A stretch of DNA of 8,978 bases, taken from positions 1-8,978 of the forward strand of contig CABUNJ010000043.1 in the NCBI GenBank assembly GCA_902492935.1, in the 5' to 3' direction. Made by a program: the position numbers and the translations under genes. Source of the stretch: an uncultured Collinsella sp. (lineage in GTDB: Bacteria > Actinomycetota > Coriobacteriia > Coriobacteriales > Coriobacteriaceae). Shown piece after piece: positions 1-5,946 of the stretch. Below the pieces are notes generated by a model. That model was not told the origin of the DNA. It did no database searches and was given only the letters and a program-made list of their open reading frames with translations. Every line of letters starts with the position of its first letter. Position 1 is the first letter of the stretch.

Positions 1-1031
1 GCCCGCTGAGCTGGGCCTATGCCGGAATCTCTCCCACAGAAACCACCGAAGAGCCACTTATTACCACCGATGCCGGGAAACGCCGCCGGAAAATCAAACG
101 GAGTGATCTCTTGGTCCATGGTGGTGGGGACGATAGTGGTCGATCCGGATTCCGCCTTTGCCGCCGGCGCAGTGACAACGGCCATGGGGGAGGAGAGCGT
201 ATAGGTTTTGCCCTGGTAGTCGAGGACAAAGCGCAGCTTGCATCCTTCTTCCAGAAGGCTCGATGCCGCGTCGAGGAACTTGTCTTCGAGCGTGAACGTC
301 GCCAGATTATCCGCGCCCGATGCGCTGGCCTTGACTTGGCCAATCTGCGTGACGGTTTCGGATGAGCTGCCCGCAGCGGGCATCAATTTATTGATATGCA
401 ACGTTGCCTGCCCGCCCTGCGGCAGATGGGCCTGCACGGTAAAAGCGTGCGTGTCGGGCTGATCGTTTGCTGCTTCGTCCGCTGGCATTGCCATAAACGT
501 GGCGTCGGCGTACTGGATGTCCCATTCGTCGAATGTGAGCTGGCGAAAGTACGGCTCGCCATCGGAGAGCGGACGTGTGGGTGCGGTAATGGCGGTGCCG
601 CCTTGGACACGCGCGAGGGGAATCTCGACATCGCGGTAGCCCGCCATGCTAATGGAGATGCCGCCGTTAAAGTCATACGCGTCGAGAAGCGTCGCCTCGT
701 CCACGTAGCCTTCCGAAAGCGGCGCGACCTCAAAGATGGCCGTGCCTTCGTCATCGGTAGTGGCGGTGAGCTGCTTGCCTGCGGCATGGCGCGATGCGAG
801 TGTGACCTGGGCACCCGTGATGGGCGTATTCTTGTTGGCGACGTCGACCACGACCACACCAAACATGGTGCGCGAGAGCACCAAGACCTTGAAGGGATCA
901 TCTTCATCGGCGTATGCCTCGGTGGGGGCGAACGGCAGTATGAAGGCGTTTGCGCTTCCCGGCACGCGCGGCAACATAATGCTCGCCAGCGAGGACGCTC
1001 CGGCAACAAGTAACGAACGGCGATCAAGCAT
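1..1031 (-). CDS. Tat-exported protein with a carboxypeptidase-regulatory/Cna-B-like domain (3' end beyond window)
   Basis: The frame is open from an ATG at 1031 to the left edge (343 complete codons) with no stop; I checked every triplet for tta, cta and tca on the plus strand. The ATG follows a GGGAG purine stretch. The N-terminus has a twin-arginine signal: DRRSLL at residues 3-8, a hydrophobic stretch, then a probable signal peptidase site after EAYA (about residue 41), followed by an acidic mature start. Residues about 57-102 run VVVVDVANKNTPITGAQVTL, a glycine, a variable loop, then DDEGTAIFEV. This is the usual pattern of transthyretin-like carboxypeptidase-regulatory or Cna-B folds (hydrophobic strand, P-I-x-G-A-x-V, D-x-x-G). 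The rest is beta-rich and Ala/Thr/Asp-rich, as in secreted proteins. The C-terminal function is outside the window, so substrate and anchoring are unknown. A LuxR-type regulator lies just upstream on the same strand. Confidence is high for a secreted protein and moderate for the domain. Confidence 0.82.
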   Translation of the reverse strand, partial: MLDRRSLLVAGASSLASIMLPRVPGSANAFILPFAPTEAYADEDDPFKVLVLSRTMFGVVVVDVANKNTPITGAQVTLASRHAAGKQLTATTDDEGTAIFEVAPLSEGYVDEATLLDAYDFNGGISISMAGYRDVEIPLARVQGGTAITAPTRPLSDGEPYFRQLTFDEWDIQYADATFMAMPADEAANDQPDTHAFTVQAHLPQGGQATLHINKLMPAAGSSSETVTQIGQVKASASGADNLATFTLEDKFLDAASSLLEEGCKLRFVLDYQGKTYTLSSPMAVVTAPAAKAESGSTTIVPTTMDQEITPFDFPAAFPGIGGNKWLFGGFCGRDSGIGPAQR

Positions 1032-1085
1032 CTTTGGCTCCCATCCCGCAGGTATTGGTGGAAATAATCCAATTTTGCGAGAAGG

Positions 1086-1158
1086 CGCCACGTGGCGGTA
1101 GTGCCATTCAAGGGTCAAAATGTCCAAATTAATCGAGCGAAGCGCCGGGTTCCGGAAC
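1086..1158. promoter_or_regulatory. Two perfect palindromes between the LuxR-type gene and the Tat-protein gene
   Basis: In the 155-base gap between the two minus-strand genes there is a 12-base perfect palindrome, CGCCACGTGGCG (1086-1097), about 55 bases upstream of the Tat-protein start, and a 10-base one, GTTCCGGAAC (1149-1158), nearer the regulator's stop. No convincing T-tract terminator or sigma-70 promoter is seen in the gap. The first palindrome is placed where an operator could sit. The second could equally be part of an RNA hairpin after the regulator gene. Function is inferred. Confidence 0.35.
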
Positions 1159-1186
1159 ACGTTCGATGCGCTTGGCGGCCCGGTCG

Positions 1187-2227
1187 CTAACGCAACATAT
1201 GCGCGACCAGCTCGGCGCGAGTTCCGATACCAAGTTTGGCATACACTCCTGATAGGCGGTTTTTAACGGTGCCCGGCGAAACTTCCATGTGGCGTGCGAT
1301 TTCGGCGTTGGTCCATCCGCGGCAGGCGAGCATGGCCATGGTGAACTCCGTGGTCGTTAAATCGTCGGCCACGTCCTCGCCCGAATCGGGGTTGTGGATG
1401 CGCCGCCAGCCGTAGCTGAATCGATACGTAATCTCGATGATACGTGCGAAATCGTCTGGGTATTGCGATTTTAGGCATGCCTCGATGAGCCCCTGCAAAA
1501 GGCCGTGGTGCTCGCCAATGAGCTCGATAAGGCCGTCGGGGCGCGCAATGTTCCAAGCGGCTCCGAAGTGCGTTTTTGCGGCGTCGACGTCTTTGAGACT
1601 CATGCATGCCATGGAAGCTGCCAGGTGCAGGAACAGTTCCGAGATCGGATAGCTTCCCTGTTTCATGATCAGGGCATTTTCCGCCATGCCTAGGCTGCGT
1701 CCGTATTCGCCGCGCAGATACAAGGCGTGCGCCATCACGTAGCTGGCGAACAAGCGCAGGCCTTCGGGCAGATGCGCCGCAAGTGGATAAAACTCTTCGG
1801 CAGAATACGGGGAGGGCAAGTGCAGCAGGACGCTCGCGGCCGAGGCGAACAGGATATGTGTGGCGTGGACGGCGGGCGACTCCTCGTCGGTTGGCATATC
1901 GAGGATGCCAGCAAGGCACCGGCGGGCGTCGGGGATACGGTTGAGCGACAGACTGGCATATCCGCAGATAAAGCATGCGGAATAGCGCAGTGCGGGATCG
2001 GTGGCGTCAAGATAGGGGCGCGCCGTCTTGGCAGCGAGGGCGGCCTGTCCGCGAAAGTACAGCGCTTCTGCCGTGGCGATGGTGCGTGAATCGGGGTCGG
2101 AAATGCCTGCAACCGCAGCGTCAATCTGCCCCGGCACAAAGGCAGTGCACATCAACGGCATGGGAACGCATGGGTAGCCATCGCAGTCCATCTTCCATCT
2201 CCCAACAGCTGGCAACAATAGCAGCAA
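1187..2227 (-). CDS. LuxR-family transcriptional regulator with helical TPR-like N-terminal region
   Basis: A cytoplasmic DNA-binding regulator of 346 residues from a TTG start. The last 60 or so residues are a LuxR/GerE helix-turn-helix: LTTTEFTMAMLACRGWTNAE, then IARHMEVSPGTVKNRLSGVY, then AKLGIGTRAEL. The G-W-T-N-A-E-I-A turn and the S-x-G-T-V-K-N recognition helix are typical. The N-terminal 270 residues are nearly all helical with repeated A-x-x-x-L-x-x-G patterns (for example ALYLRGEYGRSLGMAENAL), which suggests TPR-like repeats as in MalT-type regulators. No receiver domain, Walker motif or membrane helix is visible, so the signal is unknown. Start choice is uncertain. The TTG at 2227 has AGGAG five bases upstream, but the ATG at 2191 (residue 13) is also preceded by GGGAG at good spacing and gives a less odd N-terminus. 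It may control the Tat-exported protein gene immediately downstream, though that is inference from position only. Confidence 0.88.
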   Translation of the reverse strand: MLLLLPAVGRWKMDCDGYPCVPMPLMCTAFVPGQIDAAVAGISDPDSRTIATAEALYFRGQAALAAKTARPYLDATDPALRYSACFICGYASLSLNRIPDARRCLAGILDMPTDEESPAVHATHILFASAASVLLHLPSPYSAEEFYPLAAHLPEGLRLFASYVMAHALYLRGEYGRSLGMAENALIMKQGSYPISELFLHLAASMACMSLKDVDAAKTHFGAAWNIARPDGLIELIGEHHGLLQGLIEACLKSQYPDDFARIIEITYRFSYGWRRIHNPDSGEDVADDLTTTEFTMAMLACRGWTNAEIARHMEVSPGTVKNRLSGVYAKLGIGTRAELVAHMLR

Positions 2228-2338
2228 TTGTACTCCTGTTGCTCGGGACTGGAATTTGTGGGTATCGCCGACGATTATGCCGAACGTATAAAGGAAGAGT
2301 CTATTGGCGATGCTCCCAAGGTGGCTACCGAAGCTTAG
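2222..2338 (+). pseudogene. Probable 3' remnant of an unidentified gene
   Basis: After an in-frame TAG at 2219 this frame stays open to a TAG at 2336-2338. From about 2252 it reads EFVGIADDYAERIKEESIGD then APKVATEA, with codons (GCC, GAC, GAA, AAG, ATC) and a charged, alanine-rich composition like those of real genes here. There is no ATG and no Shine-Dalgarno site ahead of it, and its first part overlaps the 5' end of the LuxR-type gene on the other strand. It therefore looks like the tail of a gene whose 5' part has been lost. I do not recognise the family. It ends convergently with the minus-strand remnant next to it, the two stops overlapping by two bases. A chance open frame cannot be excluded. 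Confidence 0.3.
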
Positions 2339-2697
2339 CTGACCTCGACATTAGAAAAAATTGCCGCCCCTGAAAAAAGTTCTGTCGCAGCGATGGGAAA
2401 CACATCTTCTGGGCATTCCGTCGTCTCCAGCCAGCGCTGGACTGCTGCTGTCGCCTGCGCGTTGGCGAGCGGGGCGTGGGGACCGTCCGGCGACCAGCGG
2501 CGACGGGCGAGCCCTGCCGCGTGTGTGGGCCTCCATCGGCGTAGACCCATGACCCCCATGGCATCGGAGAAGTCCACCATGGCGTCCAGGACCTTACCGT
2601 CCGGCACGTCCAGCCCAGCGGCTCTCTTGAACCCGAGGTCGAAGGGGGGGCGTTGTACAAGGCATATGGGACCGAGTGGAAGTGGATCAAAAGAGCG
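2335..2697 (-). pseudogene. Probable degenerate coding remnant, family not recognised
   Basis: The frame is open from just after a stop at 2698-2700 to a TAA at 2335-2337. Parts look like real protein, for example FDLGFKRAAGLDVPDGKVLD, then AMVDFSDAMGVMGL, and near the end VQRWLETTECPEDVFPIAAT. The only possible start is a GTG at 2607 with no ribosome binding site, leaving 90 residues. A second minus-strand frame starts at an ATG at 2717 and reads NALLIHFHSVPYALYNAPP, ending at a run of seven G (2644-2650 on the plus strand). A slip there would join the two frames into one protein. The middle (about 2450-2540) becomes arginine-rich in every minus frame, which suggests further decay. A truncated or frameshifted gene is the best reading. 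No domain is identifiable. Confidence 0.33.
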
Positions 2698-2783
2698 TTA
2701 CTTGACGTTTCATGCATAATGCCAACCGCCCCGTGACATCACGTTCGCAGCGCGCAGGGGCCGGAGAATCTTCGCGATGAGAG

Positions 2784-2829
2784 TTGACGTCTAATACCTT
2801 GCATCGTATAGTGTGTATAACATAGTATA
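2784..2829 (+). promoter_or_regulatory. Promoter and probable operator of the PadR cassette
   Basis: A -35 box TTGACG (2784-2789) and a -10 box TATAGT (2807-2812) are separated by exactly 17 bases, each matching the sigma-70 consensus at five of six positions. Overlapping the -10 box is an imperfect inverted repeat: TATAGTGTG (2807-2815), a five-base spacer, and CATAGTATA (2821-2829). The second half is complementary to the first at seven of nine positions. PadR proteins commonly bind AT-rich inverted repeats in their own promoters, and this one would block RNA polymerase, so autorepression is likely. The PadR start codon is 21 bases beyond the repeat. Confidence 0.7.
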
Positions 2830-2849
2830 TGACGAGAGGAGGTGTGCGG

Positions 2850-3170
2850 ATGGAGGCACAGATGAAGCGCGGTTTCCTGGAGGCCTGCGTGCTCGCGGCC
2901 GTCTCCGGCGAGGAGTCCTACGGCTACCAGATCGTGAAGGACGTACCGGCGAGCATGGGGCTCACGGAGTCGACGCTCTACCCGCTGCTCAAGCGCCTGG
3001 AGAAGGCCGGGTGCATCACGGCGCGCTCCGCCGAGCACAACGGGCGGCTGCGCCGGTACTACCGCATCACGGACGACGGGCGAGCACGCATCGAGGAGTT
3101 CCTGGCCGAGTGGCCGTCCGTACGGGAGATTTACGCATACGTTGAGGGGGCGCACCATGACGCGCGATGA
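2850..3170 (+). CDS. PadR-family transcriptional regulator
   Basis: A 106-residue winged-helix repressor. The start at 2850 is chosen because a strong AGGAGG lies seven bases upstream; an upstream ATG at 2829 lies inside the operator repeat and has no such site. The sequence has the standard PadR layout: MKRGFLEACVLAAVSGEESY, the Y-G-Y helix, ESTLYPLLKRLEKAG (recognition helix, about residues 41-55), then a wing with H-N-G-R-x-R-R-Y-Y-R-I-T and a short C-terminal helix containing EFLAEWPSVREIY. The last helix is short, as in the small one-helix dimerising PadR group. It overlaps the next gene by 14 bases. Together with the DUF1700 gene it forms the common PadR-DUF1700 pair, in which PadR represses its own operon in response to an unknown, possibly envelope-related, signal. 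Confidence 0.93.
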   Translation: MEAQMKRGFLEACVLAAVSGEESYGYQIVKDVPASMGLTESTLYPLLKRLEKAGCITARSAEHNGRLRRYYRITDDGRARIEEFLAEWPSVREIYAYVEGAHHDAR

Positions 3171-3780
3171 GTTTCTGGGCCGGTTGGGCGAGCTGCTCGC
3201 CTGCCTGCCGGCCGAGCAGGTGGAGGAGACCAAGGCGTTCTATGCGGAGGCCATCGCCGACCGCATGGAGGACGGTATGAGCGAGGAGGAGGCCGTGGCC
3301 GCCATGGGCACGCCCGGCGAGGTGGCGGAGGCCACGCTCGACGACCTGCCCGCCGTGCCGCGCGCGATCGCGAGGACGCGCCGGCGCAGCACCACGCTGC
3401 TGTGGGTGCTGACCATCGTGGGCTCCCCGGTGTGGGTGCCGCTGCTCGCCGCCTTCGCCGCCGTGGCCGTCACGGTCTATATCTGCATCTGGGTGCTGGC
3501 GCTCTGCGTGTGGATCGTCGCGGCGGCACTCGGGAGCGTGGGCGTAGTTGAGCTCCTGCTTGCCGTAAGCGGCGTCACCATCGGCCACTTCCCGTACGCC
3601 CTCGCCTCGGCGGGCGTGGGGCTCGGCCTCGTCGGCGTGGCGCTCTTCGTTGGTGCTGGCGCTTGGGCCGCCTCAAAACAAATTGCGCGCCTCTCGGCGC
3701 TCTGGGCGAGGAAGGCCGCCTCGCCCTTCTGGAAGGGTAAGGGCGAGAAGGGCGGCGCTGCCGCGTATCTCGCGGCGTAG
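3157..3780 (+). CDS. DUF1700-family integral membrane protein
   Basis: A 207-residue protein. The ATG at 3157 follows GAGGGGG at good spacing and lies inside the end of the PadR gene, so the two are probably translationally coupled. Residues 1-65 form the soluble DUF1700 head: MTRDEFLGRLGELLACLP, an E-E-T-K-A-F-Y-A-E helix, then a M-S-E-E-E-A-V-A-A-M-G-T-P-G-E-V-A-E segment, the same helical unit found in DUF1129/DUF1700/HAAS-type proteins. A basic linker (RTRRR, about 73-77) precedes hydrophobic segments at about 79-100, 99-125 and 148-172, followed by a basic tail ending WKGKGEKGGAAAYLAA. Members sit beside PadR regulators across Bacillota and Actinomycetota. Their biochemical role is unknown; the HAAS-like head is thought to bind the PadR partner or sense membrane state. 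Base composition is very GC-rich. Confidence 0.9.
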   Translation: MTRDEFLGRLGELLACLPAEQVEETKAFYAEAIADRMEDGMSEEEAVAAMGTPGEVAEATLDDLPAVPRAIARTRRRSTTLLWVLTIVGSPVWVPLLAAFAAVAVTVYICIWVLALCVWIVAAALGSVGVVELLLAVSGVTIGHFPYALASAGVGLGLVGVALFVGAGAWAASKQIARLSALWARKAASPFWKGKGEKGGAAAYLAA

Positions 3781-3795
3781 AAAGGAGTGAGTACC

Positions 3796-4050
3796 ATGAC
3801 CAGCGCGAAGAAGATCTACCTCGCCGTGGCGGGCGGGCTCGTTGCCGCGGGCGTTGTCCTCGCGGGCATTGGCTTTATCGCTTCGGGTTTCGACCCGGCC
3901 GTGTTCACAACCCAAATCGACACGCGCGACAGCACCATCGTACTCGGCGGCGTCGAGGTGGACGAATACGAGAGTATCCCGTTCATCAGCCAGCTCGCCA
4001 ATCTGGGCGAGATCGACACCTCCGACGTCGCGGATCCCGCCGCGTCCTAG
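3796..4050 (+). CDS. Short membrane-anchored protein, probably a DUF4097-type protein lacking its C-terminal domain
   Basis: 84 residues. The ATG at 3796 has AAAGGAG eight bases upstream, only 15 bases after the DUF1700 stop, so it is the third gene of the PadR operon. Residues 7-31 are one strong membrane segment or uncleaved signal (YLAVAGGLVAAGVVLAGIGF). This is followed by FDPAVF and a short extracellular part ending in GEIDTSDVADPAAS. In many genomes the gene after PadR-DUF1700 encodes a DUF4097 protein: a similar N-terminal helix with a G-F-D motif, then a long beta-helical domain of about 200 residues. Here only the anchor and a few residues remain before a TAG, and no frame downstream resumes a beta-repeat pattern. 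It may be a truncated relic or a genuine short variant. Confidence 0.7.
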   Translation: MTSAKKIYLAVAGGLVAAGVVLAGIGFIASGFDPAVFTTQIDTRDSTIVLGGVEVDEYESIPFISQLANLGEIDTSDVADPAAS

Positions 4051-4465
4051 GCGCAGCGAGCCCGGGCGCTCTGCCCGCCAAGCTGCGTAAGCCGGCGAAA
4101 CCCGAACCTCAACCTCTGCGCAACTGGCCCCAAGCCTGCGCCGATTCGCTCTCGGCGCCGCGCGGGGGGGGGCGTGACGCATGCCCAAAATAGTACGAGG
4201 AGAAAGGAACGCGCCGCCCGCAGCCACGCCCTTCCGCCTTCGCGGGGCCACGCAGGACCGGAAGCGACTGGGCCGTGCGGTGGGGCTGTGCTTGGATTGG
4301 CTACACTGATATGGACAGATCCGTGAGGGGCGCGAGAGACGGGACTCCGGGGAGATCTTCGAGGAGGAGTACCTCGACTGGAAGCGCGGGTTCAGTGGAG
4401 CATGAACCTAATCTCTGTCTCTCTTGCTTTTTTGATTTGTTGAGAAGCCGGCATTTGGGGGCATT
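4051..4465. other. Gene-poor, eroded stretch after the PadR cassette
   Basis: About 415 bases without a confident gene. It starts very GC-rich (a run of nine G at 4164-4172), contains a ribosome-binding-like AGGAGAAAGG near 4197 with no usable start codon after it, and becomes AT-richer from about 4400. A weak hairpin is possible just after the 4050 stop (GAGC, six-base loop, GCTC), but there is no T-tract, so I do not call a terminator. The only protein-like content is the remnant ending at 4405. The sharp change in composition near 4400 suggests a junction between DNA of different origin. Confidence 0.4.
4310..4405 (+). pseudogene. Short C-terminal coding remnant, family not recognised
   Basis: After an in-frame TGA at 4307 this frame reads GQIREGRERRDSGEIFEEEY followed by LDWKRGFSGA, then stops at TGA 4403-4405. 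The charged amphipathic pattern and the E-E-E-Y-L-D-W-K-R run look like the C-terminus of a small regulator or antitoxin-like protein. The frame has no start codon. An ATG at 4311 belongs to another, arginine-rich frame. No family can be named, and the piece is short enough that chance is possible. Confidence 0.28.
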
Positions 4466-4696
4466 TTGGATAGCGAACAGTTCAAACAAGAAGCTGAGAA
4501 AATAGAACAAAGCCTGAGTGCCTTGAGAGTCGCCGAGCGCAATGCAGTGATTCCCTTCATGAACGGCGACTTTACCCAATGGGATCTATATCTGGCATCC
4601 TCCTCTGAGTATGCGATGAGACTGATAGACGGATTCATCTCCATGCTCGAGTCGAGGAGTCTTGTTTGCGTCGCCCAGCTTCTCTGCGCATCCTGA
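4466..4696 (+). CDS. Small hypothetical protein, possibly frameshifted
   Basis: Reads from a TTG at 4466 with a weak GGGGG upstream. The first 61 residues look like real helical protein: DSEQFKQEAEKIEQSLSALR, VAERNAVIPFMNGDFTQWDL, YLASSSEYAMRLIDGFISML. The last residues (SRSLVCVAQLLCAS) fit less well. Near 4649 the plus frame shifted by one base gives VEESCLRRPASLRILNPRQD, FVLGIDANCLPFLMSKFWDA, then FHNVEWDSWTVES, running to a TGA at 4825-4827. A one-base loss near 4649 in a gene of about 120 residues would explain both pieces. The AT-richer codon use differs from the GC-rich cassette before it. No domain is recognised. The minus strand here is also open (see rejected items), so the strand is not certain. 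Confidence 0.4.
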   Translation: MDSEQFKQEAEKIEQSLSALRVAERNAVIPFMNGDFTQWDLYLASSSEYAMRLIDGFISMLESRSLVCVAQLLCAS

Positions 4697-4806
4697 ATCC
4701 CCGCCAGGACTTCGTCCTCGGCATAGATGCGAACTGTCTCCCATTTCTCATGTCCAAGTTCTGGGACGCGTTTCACAATGTCGAGTGGGACTCCTGGACA
4801 GTCGAA

Positions 4807-5946
4807 TCACGTGGTGGCCCCCTTTGAGAGGGTCACGAGCATCACGGTCCCGTTCTCGGAACTTTCTTCGACCTCTACCGTGCCACCGTGAAGCGCTGCA
4901 ATCTCCCAAACGAGCGCTAGTCCGAGCCCTGCGCCGCCATATGCCCTGCTGCGGGATTTGTCTAGACGAAAGAACGGCTGGAAGATGCTCTCTCGGTACT
5001 GCTTGGGTATTCCCGGGCCCTCATCTTTGACTCGCAGGAGCACGTGGCTGTCGCTGTCGCTGATGGAGACGCTGACAGTCGAGCCGGAGCGGCTGTAATG
5101 GATGGCGTTTTCGACCAGATTAAACACCAGCCGATAGAGGAGCGTATCACTTCCAATTGTCAAAGCGTCTCCGGCGTAATCGAGGGCTACATCCTTATTT
5201 TCGGCAAGTGGCGCAAGGTCGGTGAGAACCTCTTCGGACAGGGGACCAAGTTCAACATCGTCCTCGCAAGGAACGCTGCGGAGCTCACTCATCTCGAGCA
5301 ATACCTTGGTCATTCGAGACATGCGCTCGGTTTGTTCTTGTAGCAGGCCGAACAGCTCGGCTGTTTCGGGTTGCAAACCGGAGTGCTCGGAGATGAATAG
5401 TTCAATCTGTGCTTGCATAAGGGCGAGCGGGGTGCGCAGCTCATGTGCGGCGTTGCCGGTAAACTGACGCTGCGCAGAGAACCCTTCGCCAAGACGGGTG
5501 ATCATGTCGTTGAAAGAGGCGCTGCATCGTTGTAGCTCGGTGGGCACATCTTCACTGAGTCTGATTTCGCTTAGGTTGTCAGGCTGCACACGCTCAACCT
5601 GGGCTGCAAAATCCCGTAGCGGTTTGAGCGCACGGCCGCTCACAAAGTATGTCAGCACGCCGCCAAGGAGTGTGACTCCAGCCGTGATGCACCAGGTTGT
5701 CGTGCCAAAAGACTCCTGTGCGTCGTTTACGACGATCGTGACCTTGTCATCGGGGGTCGCTTTCGTTGGGTCGAACGCCTGGGGCGAATCTTCGCCGGTT
5801 GCGCTAAGGGCCGAGATGTTACTGCCGATGGCATCCATGTAGCGCATGCCCGTATAGCCGACCAGGCAGTTCGTCAGCACGCATGCTGCACACGTGAGCA
5901 GTGCCGTCATAATCGTTATGCGCCATTGCAGCGAAAGCCTTTTCAT
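4807..5946 (-). CDS. Sensor histidine kinase of an OmpR-type two-component system
   Basis: A 379-residue membrane kinase. The ATG at 5946 overlaps the response regulator stop as ATGA, with GGAGG seven bases upstream. Residues 8-31 form membrane helix 1, followed by a short extracytoplasmic loop of about 50 residues (32-81), helix 2 (about 84-104), and a HAMP-like segment (ALKPLRDFAAQVERV, 106-120). The dimerisation helix has the phospho-acceptor His168 in AAHELRTPL. The ATPase domain has an N box (FNLVENAIHYS, with Asn280), a G1 box (DEGPGIP, 308-314), an F box (FQPFFRLDKS) and a G2 box (GGAGLGLALV, 337-346). All catalytic motifs look intact. Helix 1 holds Cys19-Ala-Ala-Cys22 plus Cys27, and helix 2 holds Cys86, which is unusual and could respond to redox state. 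The kinase pairs with the adjacent regulator and is divergent from a redox operon. Confidence 0.95.
   Translation of the reverse strand: MKRLSLQWRITIMTALLTCAACVLTNCLVGYTGMRYMDAIGSNISALSATGEDSPQAFDPTKATPDDKVTIVVNDAQESFGTTTWCITAGVTLLGGVLTYFVSGRALKPLRDFAAQVERVQPDNLSEIRLSEDVPTELQRCSASFNDMITRLGEGFSAQRQFTGNAAHELRTPLALMQAQIELFISEHSGLQPETAELFGLLQEQTERMSRMTKVLLEMSELRSVPCEDDVELGPLSEEVLTDLAPLAENKDVALDYAGDALTIGSDTLLYRLVFNLVENAIHYSRSGSTVSVSISDSDSHVLLRVKDEGPGIPKQYRESIFQPFFRLDKSRSRAYGGAGLGLALVWEIAALHGGTVEVEESSENGTVMLVTLSKGATT

Noticed and set aside
383..1111. 242-residue open frame on the minus strand
   Set aside because: It is Ser/Arg/Pro-rich and without domain logic. The neighbouring minus frame from 1031 has a Tat signal, a recognisable domain and a natural composition over the same bases.
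1141..1186. Possible terminator after the LuxR-type gene
   Set aside because: Only a 5-base stem (AGCGC/GCGCT) with a long loop and no T-tract on the minus strand is seen, so it is not convincing.
1735..2139. 134-residue minus-strand ORF within the LuxR-type gene
   Set aside because: It is an out-of-frame shadow rich in Pro, Arg and Ser. The LuxR-type frame has the helix-turn-helix and helical repeats.
2274..2303. Possible promoter for the LuxR-type gene (TAGACT, 18 bases, CATAAT on the minus strand)
   Set aside because: The -35 box matches at only four of six positions, and the site lies within the plus-strand remnant. It is too weak to annotate.
2170..2373. Plus-strand frame from an ATG at 2170 with a hydrophobic stretch (LATIAAIVLLLLGTGI)
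   Set aside because: The hydrophobic stretch is the antisense of the LuxR-type start region, there is no ribosome binding site, and the tail is an Arg/Cys/Tyr-rich shadow. The adjacent frame ending at 2338 looks more like coding sequence.
3673..4251. 192-residue minus-strand ORF opposite the DUF1700 and following gene
   Set aside because: It is antisense to two well-supported genes, Arg/Ala-rich, and results from high GC content removing stop codons.
4408..4776. 122-residue minus-strand ORF from a GTG (MKRVPELGHEKWETVRIYAE...)
   Set aside because: Its first 50 residues look protein-like, so it is a real competitor. It was rejected because its C-terminal half becomes Ser/Cys-rich without pattern, it has no clear ribosome binding site, and the plus-strand reading from 4466 is more coherent there. 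A translated search would settle it.
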